Positions 55,238 through 63,999 of a stretch of 64,000 nt of DNA are shown here, in pieces. Origin of the DNA: Pseudomonas maumuensis. Lineage in GTDB: Bacteria; Pseudomonadota; Gammaproteobacteria; Pseudomonadales; Pseudomonadaceae. The position numbers were made by a program, and so were the translations under genes. The first letter of the stretch is position 1. Every line of letters begins with the position of its first letter. The DNA lies in contig NZ_CP077077.1 of NCBI RefSeq assembly GCF_019139675.1, forward strand, positions 3,224,001 to 3,288,000. Reading direction: 5' to 3'. The notes under the pieces were generated by a model. It saw only the letters and a list, made by a program, of their open reading frames with translations, was not told where the DNA came from and searched no databases.

Positions 55238-56425
55238 ATGTCGAAAAAGTCCCGCTCGAAAATCTGGTTCCTCGTGCATAGCTGGCTGGCGCTGCCCATC
55301 TGGTTCTTCGTGCTTATCGTCTGCGTCACCGGCACCCTGGCGGTGATCAGCAAAGAGATCGTCTGGCTGGCCAACCCGGAAACCCGCGCCAATCCGCCTT
55401 CGGATGACGCCCGGCGGTTGTCCTATGACGAGCTGCTGGTGGCCATGCAACGCGACGAGCCCGGTATCGCCGTGGCCAGCCTGATGACCCTGAGCGAGTC
55501 GCACTTCGCCATGCTGTCGGATGTCACCTACCCTGACGGCCGTACGCTGAGGGTCTACGTCAACCCCTACACCGGGCATATCCAGGGCGTCCCTCCGCAG
55601 TTCAACTTCGAGGAGTTCACCCGCGCCCTGCACGGCTGGTGGTTGGTGCCGCACACCAATGGCTACAGCTGGGGCTGGTACCTGGTGTCACTGCTCGGGC
55701 TGCCGATGCTGGCTTCGCTGATCACCGGGCTGGTGATCTACAAACGTTTCTGGAAGGGCTTTTTCAAGCCGACCCTGCGCTTCAACCAGGGCGCGCGGAT
55801 CTTCTGGGGCGATTTCCACCGCCTGAGCGGCATCTGGTCGATCTGGTTCATCGCGGTGATCTCCATCACCGGCACCTGGTTCCTAATCAAGGCCCTGCTC
55901 GCCGACAACCATATCGCCATCTCCAGCCAGCCCATCGTGCCAGTGGTGGCACGGGAGACGGTGCCGCTGACCGCCGACGGCAGCCCGACGCCGATGATCA
56001 GCCCGGACGAGGCCGTCAGGATCACCCAGCGCGAAATCCCGGGCTTCACCGTCGACTACGTCGGTTTCCCCAGCAACGCCTATGCCCATCTGAGCATCGG
56101 CGGCATGAGTTGGTATCCACTGGTGTACCAGAAAGCCGAGATCAACCCCTATACCGGCAAGATGGAGGCCAGCCGCCTGCTGGGCGATCGCAAGGCGGTT
56201 GAAATCGTCACCGAGTCCATGCGCCCGTTGCACACCGGCGAGTTCGCCGGCCTGACCACCAAGCTGATCTGGTTCTTCTTCGGCCTGCTGCTGAGCATGA
56301 TGGTGCTCAGCGGCCTGCTGATCTGGAGCAAACGTACCGCACTGGCTACCGCCAACGCCCTGAAGCGCAGCAAGAAGCAGGCGCGCACGGGGAAGGTGTC
56401 GGTTGCATCGGAGGCCACCCCCTAA
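55238..56425 (+). CDS. fpvG: PepSY-associated inner-membrane reductase, FpvG-like (copy 1)
   Basis: A 395-residue inner-membrane protein with four predicted helices (about 9-37, 147-168, 200-222 and 350-371) and two large periplasmic PepSY-like regions. Conserved His occur at helix edges (LVHSWLALPIW, RALHGWWLVP, DFHRLSGIWS, RPLHTGEFAG). In P. aeruginosa FpvG reduces the iron of ferripyoverdine in the periplasm so it can be released. It heads the fpv operon here and is divergent from the SyrP-like gene. No clear iron-starvation box was found on this strand. It shares long blocks with the next gene (for example WYLVSLLGLPMLASL), so the two are tandem duplicates. Confidence 0.88.
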   Translation: MSKKSRSKIWFLVHSWLALPIWFFVLIVCVTGTLAVISKEIVWLANPETRANPPSDDARRLSYDELLVAMQRDEPGIAVASLMTLSESHFAMLSDVTYPDGRTLRVYVNPYTGHIQGVPPQFNFEEFTRALHGWWLVPHTNGYSWGWYLVSLLGLPMLASLITGLVIYKRFWKGFFKPTLRFNQGARIFWGDFHRLSGIWSIWFIAVISITGTWFLIKALLADNHIAISSQPIVPVVARETVPLTADGSPTPMISPDEAVRITQREIPGFTVDYVGFPSNAYAHLSIGGMSWYPLVYQKAEINPYTGKMEASRLLGDRKAVEIVTESMRPLHTGEFAGLTTKLIWFFFGLLLSMMVLSGLLIWSKRTALATANALKRSKKQARTGKVSVASEATP

Positions 56426-56463
56426 TCTTGAAACATTTTCTTTCATTTGCGCTGGCAGCTTTC

Positions 56464-56479
56464 TGATTCTCATTCGTCC
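56464..56479 (+). promoter_or_regulatory. Possible Fur-box half-site before the second fpvG
   Basis: TGATTCTCATTCGTCC in the 120-bp gap resembles the Fur consensus core TGATTCTCATT. Only one half fits well, so the site is tentative. Confidence 0.3.
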
Positions 56480-56545
56480 TTACTTATGCAGCCCTCCCGG
56501 TTGAGCACAGACTCGACCGTTTTTTTATATGCAGAAGACCGACCG

Positions 56546-57730
56546 ATGGCCCGACAATCGAGAAAGAAATCCACTTCCAAGCTGTGGTTCCTGGTCCACA
56601 GCTGGCTTGCCCTGCCGATCTGGTTCTTCGTCCTGATCGTCTGCTTCACCGGCATGCTCGCGGTGGTCAGCCAGGAAATCGTCTGGCTGGCCAATGCCGA
56701 TGTGCGCGCCAGCAAGCCCGACGACGACAGCCAGCGCCTGAGCTACCAGCAGGTGCTCGACGCCATGCACAAGGCCGAACCGGACCTGGCGGTGCGTTTC
56801 TTCAGCCAGCCGGACGGTTCGCACTTCGCCCTGCAGGCCTCGGTGACCCGCGCCGACGGCACCAACGCGCTGCTCTACGTCAACCCGTACAGCGGGGCCA
56901 TCCAGGGGCAGCGCCCAGACTTCGACTTCGAGGCCTTCACCCGCGCCCTGCACGGCTGGTGGCTGGTGCCCTTCACCAACGGCTACAGCTGGGGCTGGTA
57001 CCTGGTGTCGCTGCTCGGGTTGCCGATGCTCGCCTCGCTGGTCACTGGGCTGGTGGTATACAAGAAGTTCTGGCGCGGCTTCTTCAAGCCCGTGCGCACC
57101 GGCCATGGCCGGCGGATCTTCTGGGGCGACCTGCACCGCCTGGCCGGGGTGTGGTCGATCTGGTTCATCGCAGTGATCTCCATCACCGGCACCTGGTTCC
57201 TGATCCAGGCGATCCTCGGCGACAACCACGTGACCATTTCCAGCGAGCCCGTCACCCCGGTGATCGCCCGCCAGCAAGTCCCGCAAACCCCCGATGGCAG
57301 CCCGGCACCCCGCATCGACCTGGACGAGGCGGCGCGCATCGCCACCCAGTCGGTCCCGGGCCTGGACGTCAGCTTCATCTCGCTGCCCGCCACCGCCTAC
57401 AGCCACTACAGCATGGGCGGCCGCGGCTGGTACCCGCTGATGTTCCAGACCGCCGAGGTCAACCCCTACACGCGCAACGTCGACGCCCAGTTCCTGCTCG
57501 GCGACCGCTCGGCCCTGGAGTTCGTCACCGAATCCATGCGCCCGCTGCACACCGGTGACTTCGGTGGCCTGGCGATCAAGCTGATCTGGTTCTTCTTCGG
57601 CCTGGTGCTGACCCTGATGGTATTCAGCGGCCTGCTGATCTGGACCAAACGCACCGCCCAGGCCACCCGCGCTACCCTCAAGCGCGGCAAACGCCCGGCG
57701 CGCCCAATCACCCTGGAGGCCCACTCTTGA
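56546..57730 (+). CDS. fpvG: PepSY-associated inner-membrane reductase, FpvG-like (copy 2)
   Basis: A 394-residue paralogue of the preceding protein, with the same four-helix layout and the same His motifs (LVHSWLALP, ALHGWWLVP, DLHRLAGVWS, RPLHTGDFGG). The start MARQSRKKSTSKLWFLVHSW at 56546 aligns with copy 1; the frame runs further upstream to 56447 but lacks homology there. It directly precedes fpvH with overlapping stop and start, so this copy, not the first, sits in the position of the single fpvG of P. aeruginosa. By eye the pair is roughly two-thirds identical. Whether both act on the same ferripyoverdine is unknown. Confidence 0.88.
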   Translation: MARQSRKKSTSKLWFLVHSWLALPIWFFVLIVCFTGMLAVVSQEIVWLANADVRASKPDDDSQRLSYQQVLDAMHKAEPDLAVRFFSQPDGSHFALQASVTRADGTNALLYVNPYSGAIQGQRPDFDFEAFTRALHGWWLVPFTNGYSWGWYLVSLLGLPMLASLVTGLVVYKKFWRGFFKPVRTGHGRRIFWGDLHRLAGVWSIWFIAVISITGTWFLIQAILGDNHVTISSEPVTPVIARQQVPQTPDGSPAPRIDLDEAARIATQSVPGLDVSFISLPATAYSHYSMGGRGWYPLMFQTAEVNPYTRNVDAQFLLGDRSALEFVTESMRPLHTGDFGGLAIKLIWFFFGLVLTLMVFSGLLIWTKRTAQATRATLKRGKRPARPITLEAHS

Positions 57731-58263
57731 GCCAGACCGACACCCTGCCGCCCAGCGGCCTGAAGCAGCTGTGGCTGAAATGGCGCTTCCACCTGAACAT
57801 CCTGCTGATCCTCGTGCCGCTGGGCTTCATGCCCAAGTATTTCGCCGACGCCAGCCTGTTCCGCGGCGACAGCGGCCTGGGCGCCAACATCATCCAGGGC
57901 GTCCAGGTCGGGCGCTGGACTTTGGACCTGGCCGAACTGCGCGACGAAGCCCCGCGCGCCGAGGGCCCGGCCGGCTACTTCAAGGCTTTCAATGCCGCCT
58001 GCGGTAACTGCAACGACGGCGCCAAGGCCATCTACCTGCGGGTGGGCAAGCCGCGCAGCCTGCGCGCCGCCGGCACGATCTTCTTCGGCGCGCCGGCGCG
58101 CATGGGCACCTCGCTGCCGATCCCGCCACGCACCCGCCCCGACGCCGACATCTGGATCACCATCGAAGGCTGGGACGGCAAGATGTACCAGGCCTCGGTG
58201 CCGCTGGCCAAGGCATCCCCCGCCACCGCGGCCTGGCTTGAAAAACAAGGAGGCAACAAATGA
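57727..58263 (+). CDS. fpvH: FpvH-like inner-membrane accessory protein
   Basis: A 178-residue protein with one N-terminal helix (FHLNILLILVPLGFMPKYF) and a periplasmic domain containing the paired-Cys motif ACGNCND. In P. aeruginosa FpvH forms a membrane complex with FpvG, FpvJ and FpvK that takes part in iron release. The start is TTG overlapping the fpvG stop (TTGA), and its stop overlaps the next ATG, which suggests tight coupling. Confidence 0.8.
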   Translation: MSQTDTLPPSGLKQLWLKWRFHLNILLILVPLGFMPKYFADASLFRGDSGLGANIIQGVQVGRWTLDLAELRDEAPRAEGPAGYFKAFNAACGNCNDGAKAIYLRVGKPRSLRAAGTIFFGAPARMGTSLPIPPRTRPDADIWITIEGWDGKMYQASVPLAKASPATAAWLEKQGGNK

Positions 58264-58577
58264 AACAGCTGATGCGCAGGCTGGCCCTGCCCCTCTTGGC
58301 CCTGGCCGCCACCCCGGCGCTGGCGCACAACCCCATGTGCGAATGCACCGAGCATGGCGAGCAGATCACCTGCAAGGGCGGTTTCTCCGACGGCAGCGGC
58401 GCACCGGGGGTGACCCTGGACGTGATCGGCTACGACGAACAGGTGCTGGTGGCGAGCAAGCTCGGCGACGATTCGACCCTGACCTTCAAGCGCCCCGACG
58501 GCGAGTTCTACGTGCTGTTCGACGCCGGCCCCGGCCACGTGGTGGAAGTCGACCACGCCGACATTGGTGCGCCATGA
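58260..58577 (+). CDS. fpvJ: FpvJ-like small periplasmic protein
   Basis: A 105-residue protein with a signal peptide (LPLLALAATPALA) and a mature N-terminus rich in possible metal ligands (HNPMCECTEHGEQITCKGGF). It overlaps fpvH (ATGA) and fpvK (ATGA). The P. aeruginosa counterpart belongs to the FpvGHJK iron-release complex; its exact job is not clear. The His/Cys cluster would suit metal or redox chemistry, which is inference. Confidence 0.8.
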   Translation: MKQLMRRLALPLLALAATPALAHNPMCECTEHGEQITCKGGFSDGSGAPGVTLDVIGYDEQVLVASKLGDDSTLTFKRPDGEFYVLFDAGPGHVVEVDHADIGAP

Positions 58578-59143
58578 GCCGCGCCCAGTTGGTGCGCCCG
58601 GCCGGCGCCGGGCACGAGACGCTCTACGTGCTGCTGGCCGCCGTGCTGATCGTGGTGCTGGCCGCAAGCGTGGTGGCCGTGCGCGGCGAACGCGAGGATG
58701 AACAGGCCATCGCCGCCCACCAGCTCGATGCCCGCCGCGACCTCAATGCCGCCGAACAGGGCATCCACACCGACCTGTGGGTGGCCGTCGAGGAGATCCG
58801 CGCACTGCGCGAGGACAATGGCGTCGCCCCGGATGCCCAGGCCCTGGCCGACGAGGGGCTGCCCCCCTTCGTCAGCGACGCCAGCAGCCAGAGCCGCGGC
58901 AGCCACCAGTGGTCGTTGCTGGCCAACGGCGCCTACCTGGGACGCAGCCAGGACGCCCAGGTGGCTGGCAGCTTCCTGGTGATCCTGCCCGTCGCCAGCG
59001 ATGCCCAGCCGGATGTCTGGCTGCGCCGCGACAGCACCGCCCTGCCGCCGGACGCGCTGGACAGCGATGCGCTGATCGCCGCCGGCTGGCAGCAGATCGT
59101 CACCCACTACGACGCCGGGGTCACCCGCCAACACCGTCACTAA
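58574..59143 (+). CDS. fpvK: FpvK-like membrane-anchored protein (DUF6162 type)
   Basis: A 189-residue protein with one N-terminal helix (LYVLLAAVLIVVLAASVVAV) and a periplasmic domain that starts with a charged helix (EREDEQAIAAHQLDARRDLN). ATG 58574 overlaps the fpvJ stop. The position between FpvJ and the ABC-type binding protein matches fpvK, the fourth part of the FpvGHJK complex in P. aeruginosa. The longer open frame upstream is a shadow of fpvH and fpvJ. Confidence 0.8.
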   Translation: MSRAQLVRPAGAGHETLYVLLAAVLIVVLAASVVAVRGEREDEQAIAAHQLDARRDLNAAEQGIHTDLWVAVEEIRALREDNGVAPDAQALADEGLPPFVSDASSQSRGSHQWSLLANGAYLGRSQDAQVAGSFLVILPVASDAQPDVWLRRDSTALPPDALDSDALIAAGWQQIVTHYDAGVTRQHRH

Positions 59144-59153
59144 GGACCTGCCC

Positions 59154-60065
59154 ATGCTCCGCTTCGCCCGCCGCACCCTGGCGCTGCTCCTGGCCTGCGC
59201 CCTGCCCGCCCTGGCCCTCGCCGACAACGGCAAGCCCCTGCGCATCGGCATCACCCTGCACCCCTACTACAGCTACGTGAGCAACATCGTCGGCGACAAG
59301 GCCGAAGTGGTGCCGCTGATCCCGGCCGGCTTCAACCCGCATGCCTACGAGCCGCGCGCCGAGGACATCAAGCGCATCGGCAGCCTCGACGTGATCGTGC
59401 TCAACGGCGTCGGCCACGACGACTTCGCCGACCGCATGATCGCCGCCAGCGAAAAGCCCGATATCAGAACCATCGAGTCCAACGCCAACGTGCCGCTGCT
59501 GGCGGCCACCGGCATCGCCGCCCGCGGCGCTGGCAAGGTGGTCAACCCGCACACCTTCCTGTCGATCAGCGCCACCATCGCCCAGGTCAACAACATCGCC
59601 CGCGAACTGGGCAAGCTCGACCCGGACAACGCCAAGTTCTACACGCAGAATGCCCGTGCCTATGCCAAGCGCCTGCGTGGCTTGCGTGCCGAGGCCCTGG
59701 CCAAGGTCACCCAGGCGCCGGACGCGACCTTCCGCGTGGCCACCATCCACGCCGCCTACGACTACCTGGTGCGCGACTTCGGCCTGGAGGTCACCGCCGT
59801 GGTGGAGCCTGCCCATGGCATCGAGCCGAGCCCGGCACAGCTGAAGAAGACCATCGACCAGCTCAAGGCGCTGGACGTGAAGGTGATCTTCTCGGAGATG
59901 GACTTCCCCTCGGCCTATGTCGACACCATCCACCGCGAGTCCGGCGTGCGCATCTACCCGCTCACGCACATTTCCTACGGCGACTACACCAAGGAGAAGT
60001 ACGAGGTGGAGATGAAGCGCAACCTCGACACCGTGGTCCAGGCCATCCAGGAAAACCGCACATGA
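59154..60065 (+). CDS. fpvC: FpvC: periplasmic metal-binding protein of ABC system (cluster A-I)
   Basis: A 303-residue ZnuA/PsaA-like binding protein with a signal peptide (LALLLACALPALALA). Probable metal ligands are the His in GFNPHAYEP, a second in VNPHTFLS and a third in VEPAHGIEPSP. In P. aeruginosa FpvC binds ferrous iron and ferripyoverdine and works with FpvF to pass the released iron to FpvDE. It is 10 bp after fpvK and overlaps fpvD (ATGA). Sequence alone could also suggest zinc or manganese; the operon context favours iron from pyoverdine. Confidence 0.87.
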   Translation: MLRFARRTLALLLACALPALALADNGKPLRIGITLHPYYSYVSNIVGDKAEVVPLIPAGFNPHAYEPRAEDIKRIGSLDVIVLNGVGHDDFADRMIAASEKPDIRTIESNANVPLLAATGIAARGAGKVVNPHTFLSISATIAQVNNIARELGKLDPDNAKFYTQNARAYAKRLRGLRAEALAKVTQAPDATFRVATIHAAYDYLVRDFGLEVTAVVEPAHGIEPSPAQLKKTIDQLKALDVKVIFSEMDFPSAYVDTIHRESGVRIYPLTHISYGDYTKEKYEVEMKRNLDTVVQAIQENRT

Positions 60066-60808
60066 CCGCCGCCGCCAACCTTACCGCCGCGTCCGGGCCA
60101 CGCATCGAGTTCGACGGCATCGACCTCACCCTCGGCCGCACGCGCATCCTCGAGAACGTGCGTTTCAGTGTCGCCCCGGGCAGCGTGCATGCCATCGTCG
60201 GCCCCAATGGCGGCGGCAAGAGCTCGTTGATCAAGACCCTGCTCGGGCAGATGCCGCACCAGGGCCAGCTGACCCTGCACTGGCCCGCCGAGCGCGAGGT
60301 GATCGGCTACGTGCCCCAGGCCCTGGAGTTCGACCGCGGCCTGCCGATGACCGTGGACGACTTCATGGCCGCCATGTGCCAGCGCCGCCCGGCGTTCCTC
60401 GGCCTGTCGCGGCGCGTGCGCCCGCAAATCGACGCGGCGCTGCAACGGGTGGGCATGCTCGACAAGCGCAAGCGGCGCATGGGCGCCCTCTCCGGTGGTG
60501 AGCGCCAGCGCGTGCTGCTGGCCCAGGGGCTGATCCCCGAACCGCAGTTGCTGGTGCTGGACGAACCGATGTCGGCCCTCGACGAGGCTGGCATCCAGGT
60601 GTTCGAGCAACTGCTGCACGGCTGGCGCCAGGCCGGCACCACCGTGCTGTGGATCGAGCACGACCTCGAAGCGGTGCTGCGCCTGGCCGACCGCGTCACC
60701 GGGCTGAGCCGCCAGGTGCTGTTCGACGCCCCGCCGGCCCAGGCCTTGACTCCCGAGCGCCTGCTCGGGCTGTTCTCCGTTCACCCGCGCAGCGAGAGCC
60801 TTGCCTGA
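60062..60808 (+). CDS. fpvD: FpvD: ABC transporter ATPase
   Basis: A 248-residue ATPase of the metal ABC family (ZnuC-like). Walker A is GPNGGGKS at 47-54, the signature LSGGE at 143-147, Walker B LLVLDEP at 163-169 and the H-loop WIEHD near 199. It pairs with the FpvE permease in the inner membrane to import Fe2+ released from pyoverdine. Overlaps neighbours at both ends (ATGA, TGATG). Confidence 0.9.
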   Translation: MTAAANLTAASGPRIEFDGIDLTLGRTRILENVRFSVAPGSVHAIVGPNGGGKSSLIKTLLGQMPHQGQLTLHWPAEREVIGYVPQALEFDRGLPMTVDDFMAAMCQRRPAFLGLSRRVRPQIDAALQRVGMLDKRKRRMGALSGGERQRVLLAQGLIPEPQLLVLDEPMSALDEAGIQVFEQLLHGWRQAGTTVLWIEHDLEAVLRLADRVTGLSRQVLFDAPPAQALTPERLLGLFSVHPRSESLA

Positions 60809-61707
60809 TGAGTTTCGAAACCTTGCGCCAGCTGGTCCAGGACTGGGCCACGGCTGGCTATCTGCCGGAGGCACTGGCCTACGGCTTCGTGGTCAACGCC
60901 CTGCTGGCGGGCCTGATGATCGGCCCGGTGCTCGGCGGCCTGGGCACCCTGGTGGTGGTCAAGCGCTTTGCCTTCTTCTCCGAGGCGGTCGGCCATGCGG
61001 CGCTCACCGGGGTGGCCATCGGCATCCTGCTCGGCGAGCCCTACACCGGCCCGTACGGCAGCCTGTTCGGCTATTGCCTGCTGTTCGGCATCCTGCTCAA
61101 CTTCCTGCGCAACCGCACCGGCCTGTCGCCGGACACCCTGATCGGCGTGTTCCTCTCGGTGTCGCTGGCCCTGGGCGCGAGCCTGTTGCTGATGCTGGCC
61201 GGCAAGATCAACGTACACATCCTCGAGAACGTGCTGTTCGGCTCGGTGCTCACCGTCAGCGCCCACGACCTGCTGGTGCTGGGCATCGTCGCGGTGCTGG
61301 TGCTGGCCCTGGCCCTGCCGTTGTACAACCGCATCATGCTGGCCAGTTTCAACCCGCAACTGGCGGCGGTGCGCGGGGTGGCGGTGAAGACCCTCGACTA
61401 CCTGTTCGTGGTGCTGGTGACCCTGGTCACCGTGGCCTCGGTCAAGGTGATCGGCGCGATCCTGGTCGGCGCCCTGCTGGTGATCCCGGCGGCGGCGGCG
61501 CGGCTGGTCAGCCAGTCGCTCAAGGGCTTCTTCTTCGTCTCGGTGATCATCGCCACCCTGAGCACGTTGCTCGGCATCCTGCTGCCGATCGTCTTCGACC
61601 TGCCGGTGCCCTCGGGCGCGGCGATCATCCTGGTCGCCGGGATCTGCTTCGCCCTCGCCGCCCTGGCCCGCGCCCTCGTCCCACGCCTGCAAGGAAACCC
61701 GGCATGA
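60808..61707 (+). CDS. fpvE: FpvE: metal ABC transporter permease
   Basis: A 299-residue integral membrane protein of the ABC-3 (ZnuB-like) family with about eight helices, starting MSFETLRQLVQDWA. The ATG shares its A with the fpvD stop (TGATG). Typical motifs are KRFAFFSEAVGHAALTGVAI and VGALLVIPAAAARL. Together with FpvD it forms the inner-membrane importer for iron from pyoverdine. The longer frame upstream is a shadow of fpvD. Confidence 0.9.
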   Translation: MSFETLRQLVQDWATAGYLPEALAYGFVVNALLAGLMIGPVLGGLGTLVVVKRFAFFSEAVGHAALTGVAIGILLGEPYTGPYGSLFGYCLLFGILLNFLRNRTGLSPDTLIGVFLSVSLALGASLLLMLAGKINVHILENVLFGSVLTVSAHDLLVLGIVAVLVLALALPLYNRIMLASFNPQLAAVRGVAVKTLDYLFVVLVTLVTVASVKVIGAILVGALLVIPAAAARLVSQSLKGFFFVSVIIATLSTLLGILLPIVFDLPVPSGAAIILVAGICFALAALARALVPRLQGNPA

Positions 61708-62573
61708 CCCTGAACAAACTGCCCCTGGTCCTGGCTCTGAGCGGCCTGCCGCTACTGGCCAATGCCACCGAAGTGCTGACCACCCTGCCGGTGACCCACA
61801 GCCTGGCCAGCGCCTTGCTCGACGGCACCTCGGTGCAGCTCAAGCGCGCCGCGCCGGCAAACCTGCCGGCCAGCCGCCAACCTTCGTATTTCAGTGGCCG
61901 TGGCGGCGCCAGCCTGCACAAGGTGGCGCAACAGGCCGACGCGGTGATCGGCGTGCGCTCGATCTGGCGCGACGACCCGCTCTACCCCATGGCCCGGCGC
62001 AGCAACATCCGCATCGTCGAGATCGACGCCGCGCGCCCGGTGGACGGCGCCCTGCCCGGTATCGCGGTCAAGGGCGACGAAGCCTTCGCCGCCTACCCCT
62101 GGCTCAACCCGACCAACCTGGGGCGCATGGCCGACGTGGTGGCCAATGACCTCGAGCGCCTCTCGCCAGCGGACAAAGCGAAGATCCAGGCCAACCTGGC
62201 CGGCATCAAGCGGCAGATGCTGGAACTGACCGCCAACAGCCAGACGCGCCTGGCCGAGGTCGACAACCTGACCGTGGTCAGCCTGTCCGAACGCCTGGGC
62301 TACCTGGCCAGCGGGCTGAACCTGGACGTGGTCGAGCAGGCGCTGCCGGCCGACGACAAGTGGGACGAGGCGGCGCTCAAGGCGCTGGGGGACAACCTCA
62401 AGGCCCAGGACGTGGCGTTGGTGCTGCACCATCGCCAGCCGGATGCCAAGGTGGCTGAAACAATCGCTGGCTCGGGCGCCAAGCTGCTGGTGCTAGAGAG
62501 CGACGCCGACGATACCGTGGCCGGGCTCAAGGCCAGTGTCGAACAGGTGGTCAAGGCGCTCGGCGACAGCTGA
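61704..62573 (+). CDS. fpvF: FpvF: second periplasmic binding protein of the pyoverdine iron-release system
   Basis: A 289-residue protein with a signal peptide (LPLVLALSGLPLLANA) and a ZnuA-like two-lobe layout without the usual His-rich loop. Recognisable pieces are VLTTLPVTHSLASALLDGTS and LNPTNLGRMADVVANDLERL. In P. aeruginosa FpvF interacts with FpvC and binds ferripyoverdine. Its ATG overlaps the fpvE stop. It is the last gene of the operon and is followed by a strong hairpin. Confidence 0.85.
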   Translation: MTLNKLPLVLALSGLPLLANATEVLTTLPVTHSLASALLDGTSVQLKRAAPANLPASRQPSYFSGRGGASLHKVAQQADAVIGVRSIWRDDPLYPMARRSNIRIVEIDAARPVDGALPGIAVKGDEAFAAYPWLNPTNLGRMADVVANDLERLSPADKAKIQANLAGIKRQMLELTANSQTRLAEVDNLTVVSLSERLGYLASGLNLDVVEQALPADDKWDEAALKALGDNLKAQDVALVLHHRQPDAKVAETIAGSGAKLLVLESDADDTVAGLKASVEQVVKALGDS

Positions 62574-62579
62574 AGCTTT

Positions 62580-62606
62580 TGCAGGAGCGGCGCTGCCGCT
62601 CCTGCA
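62580..62606. terminator. Bidirectional hairpin terminator after fpvF
   Basis: A perfect 12-bp stem TGCAGGAGCGGC/GCCGCTCCTGCA with a 3-nt loop, preceded by TTTT, in the 42-bp gap between the convergent fpvF and DUF1615 genes. Confidence 0.75.
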
Positions 62607-62615
62607 TGAACCACG

Positions 62616-63698
62616 TCAACGCTTCATGCAACGCTGATAACGCTCATCCACCCTGCCGGCAAACCAGGCCGTAGTCAGCTTGCGGGTAATTTTCGGGCTC
62701 TTCAGCTCGATCCCCGGCAGCACCGCCCTTGGCAAGGGCTTGCCGGCCTTTGCTTCGGCCAGGGCGAAGACCTTGCGGTAAAGCTCGGTCTCCTCCAGCG
62801 CCAGGTCGTTCTCTTTCTCCAACTGCGCCCTGATCTGCGGATTGCGCAGCCCCAGCTTCGCCCCCAGCTTGCGCGCCGCCTGCTCGGTGGTGCCGGGCAT
62901 GATCGCGCCGGGGGCGATCAGGTCGCCGTCGAGCGCCAGCGGCGCCCCACTGGCCCGGCTCAGCGCCGCCTGGAACGCGGCGTTGCGGCTGGCGTACCAA
63001 CCGGCGTTGAAGTCGGCGAAGCGATACAGCTGGCGCTGGTAATGGGTGGGGTAGCCCAGCAGATGGGCTATACCGAAGTACATCCCGCCACGGCGGCTGA
63101 ACACCTCCTGGCGAATGCTGCCCGGATGGTCGTAGGGATAGCCCTTGGCGTGCTGCTCGGCGAAATCCACGCTGACCTGCATCGGCCCGCCGGTGCGTAC
63201 CGGATTCAGCCCACCCAGCAGCGAACGCCCCAGCGGCAGGCCGCCGATCACCTCGTCGTACAGGGCGCTGAGTTGCTTTTCACTGCGCACGGCGAGCAGC
63301 CGTTGCTGGTAGGTCTTGCCGTTGGCCGAAGGCGTGCTCAGGGCGCCGTCGACCAGCAGCCGGGGCACATGCAGCCGCGCCGCCCTACGGTCGATCTCTT
63401 CCCGGGCGATGCGCCCCAGGTTTGGCACTTGAGGGTCGGCATTGAAGGTGGACTCCTGCTCGGTCACTGCCAGCACGGCGCACAGGTTGCTCTTGCTCGG
63501 GCTGATGCCCTGGGCCTGGAACGCCACCTGAATATCCTCGGCCCAGCCCTGACGGTCCTTGACCTGGGCCGGTAGCAGGCGCATGAGCTGGGCGCGGACC
63601 TTGGCCGGGTCGGCCTCCGGCGCCTCATCGCGGCGCCCGGCGCAGCCCTGCAGCAGGCCCAGCCCCAGCAGCCCGAAGGCCAACAGCCGCCCGTTCAG
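62616..63698 (-). CDS. DUF1615 family lipoprotein
   Basis: A protein of about 360 residues with a lipobox (LLGLGLLQGCAG, Cys 19 if started at 63698), so a lipoprotein. The region NLCAVLAVTEQESTFNADP with PNLGRI resembles the catalytic-Glu segment of lysozyme-like transglycosylases, and PMQVSVDFAEQHAKGY with IAHLLGYP also fits that fold; enzyme activity is unproven. The start is unclear: CTG 63698 has GGGGGAG upstream and gives a positively charged n-region, TTG 63683 is the alternative. The frame continues upstream without homology. It overlaps the isochorismatase-family gene by 4 bp, so the two form an operon. Confidence 0.75.
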   Translation of the reverse strand: MNGRLLAFGLLGLGLLQGCAGRRDEAPEADPAKVRAQLMRLLPAQVKDRQGWAEDIQVAFQAQGISPSKSNLCAVLAVTEQESTFNADPQVPNLGRIAREEIDRRAARLHVPRLLVDGALSTPSANGKTYQQRLLAVRSEKQLSALYDEVIGGLPLGRSLLGGLNPVRTGGPMQVSVDFAEQHAKGYPYDHPGSIRQEVFSRRGGMYFGIAHLLGYPTHYQRQLYRFADFNAGWYASRNAAFQAALSRASGAPLALDGDLIAPGAIMPGTTEQAARKLGAKLGLRNPQIRAQLEKENDLALEETELYRKVFALAEAKAGKPLPRAVLPGIELKSPKITRKLTTAWFAGRVDERYQRCMKR

Positions 63699-63999
63699 GG
63701 TTGCTCCCCCACCAGGTAGGTCTTGCTGATCTGGCGGAACAGCGGATGGCTGGAACTGCCCAGCAATTCGAACAGCACCATCTCGCGGGTGACCACCTGC
63801 GCCCCGGCATCGCGCATGCGCGCCAGGCCCGCCGCCTTGCTGGCCGGGGTGCGGCTGTCGCAGGCATCCTCGACCACGAACACCTGCTTGCCCAAGGCCA
63901 GCAGGCCAAGCACGGTCTGCAGCACGCAGACATGGGTTTCCATGCCACAGACGATGACCTGCTCGCGCGCCATCAGGCTGGGCGGCAGGCATTCGGCAG
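63695..63999 (-). CDS. Isochorismatase-family hydrolase (N-terminus cut by window edge)
   Basis: The last 101 residues of a cysteine-hydrolase-fold protein. The nucleophile is the Cys in VIVCGMETHVCVLQT, the second one, with the cis-peptide GMETHV motif typical of the YcaC/nicotinamidase-like group; the C-terminal SSSHPLFRQISKTYL is also characteristic. The frame is open to the right edge. The substrate is unknown, and no siderophore role is implied by this name alone. It overlaps the DUF1615 gene by 4 bp. Confidence 0.85.
   Translation of the reverse strand, partial: AECLPPSLMAREQVIVCGMETHVCVLQTVLGLLALGKQVFVVEDACDSRTPASKAAGLARMRDAGAQVVTREMVLFELLGSSSHPLFRQISKTYLVGEQP

Noticed and set aside
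59154-62573. Reading the ABC transporter genes as a zinc uptake (Znu) system.
   Set aside because: Two binding proteins plus the upstream FpvGHJK-type genes match the pyoverdine iron-release operon, and no Zur-like box precedes the operon.
62616-63992. A longer DUF1615 frame starting at 63992.
   Set aside because: The first roughly 100 residues overlap the isochorismatase-family gene out of frame and show no family resemblance; the lipoprotein signal begins near 63698.
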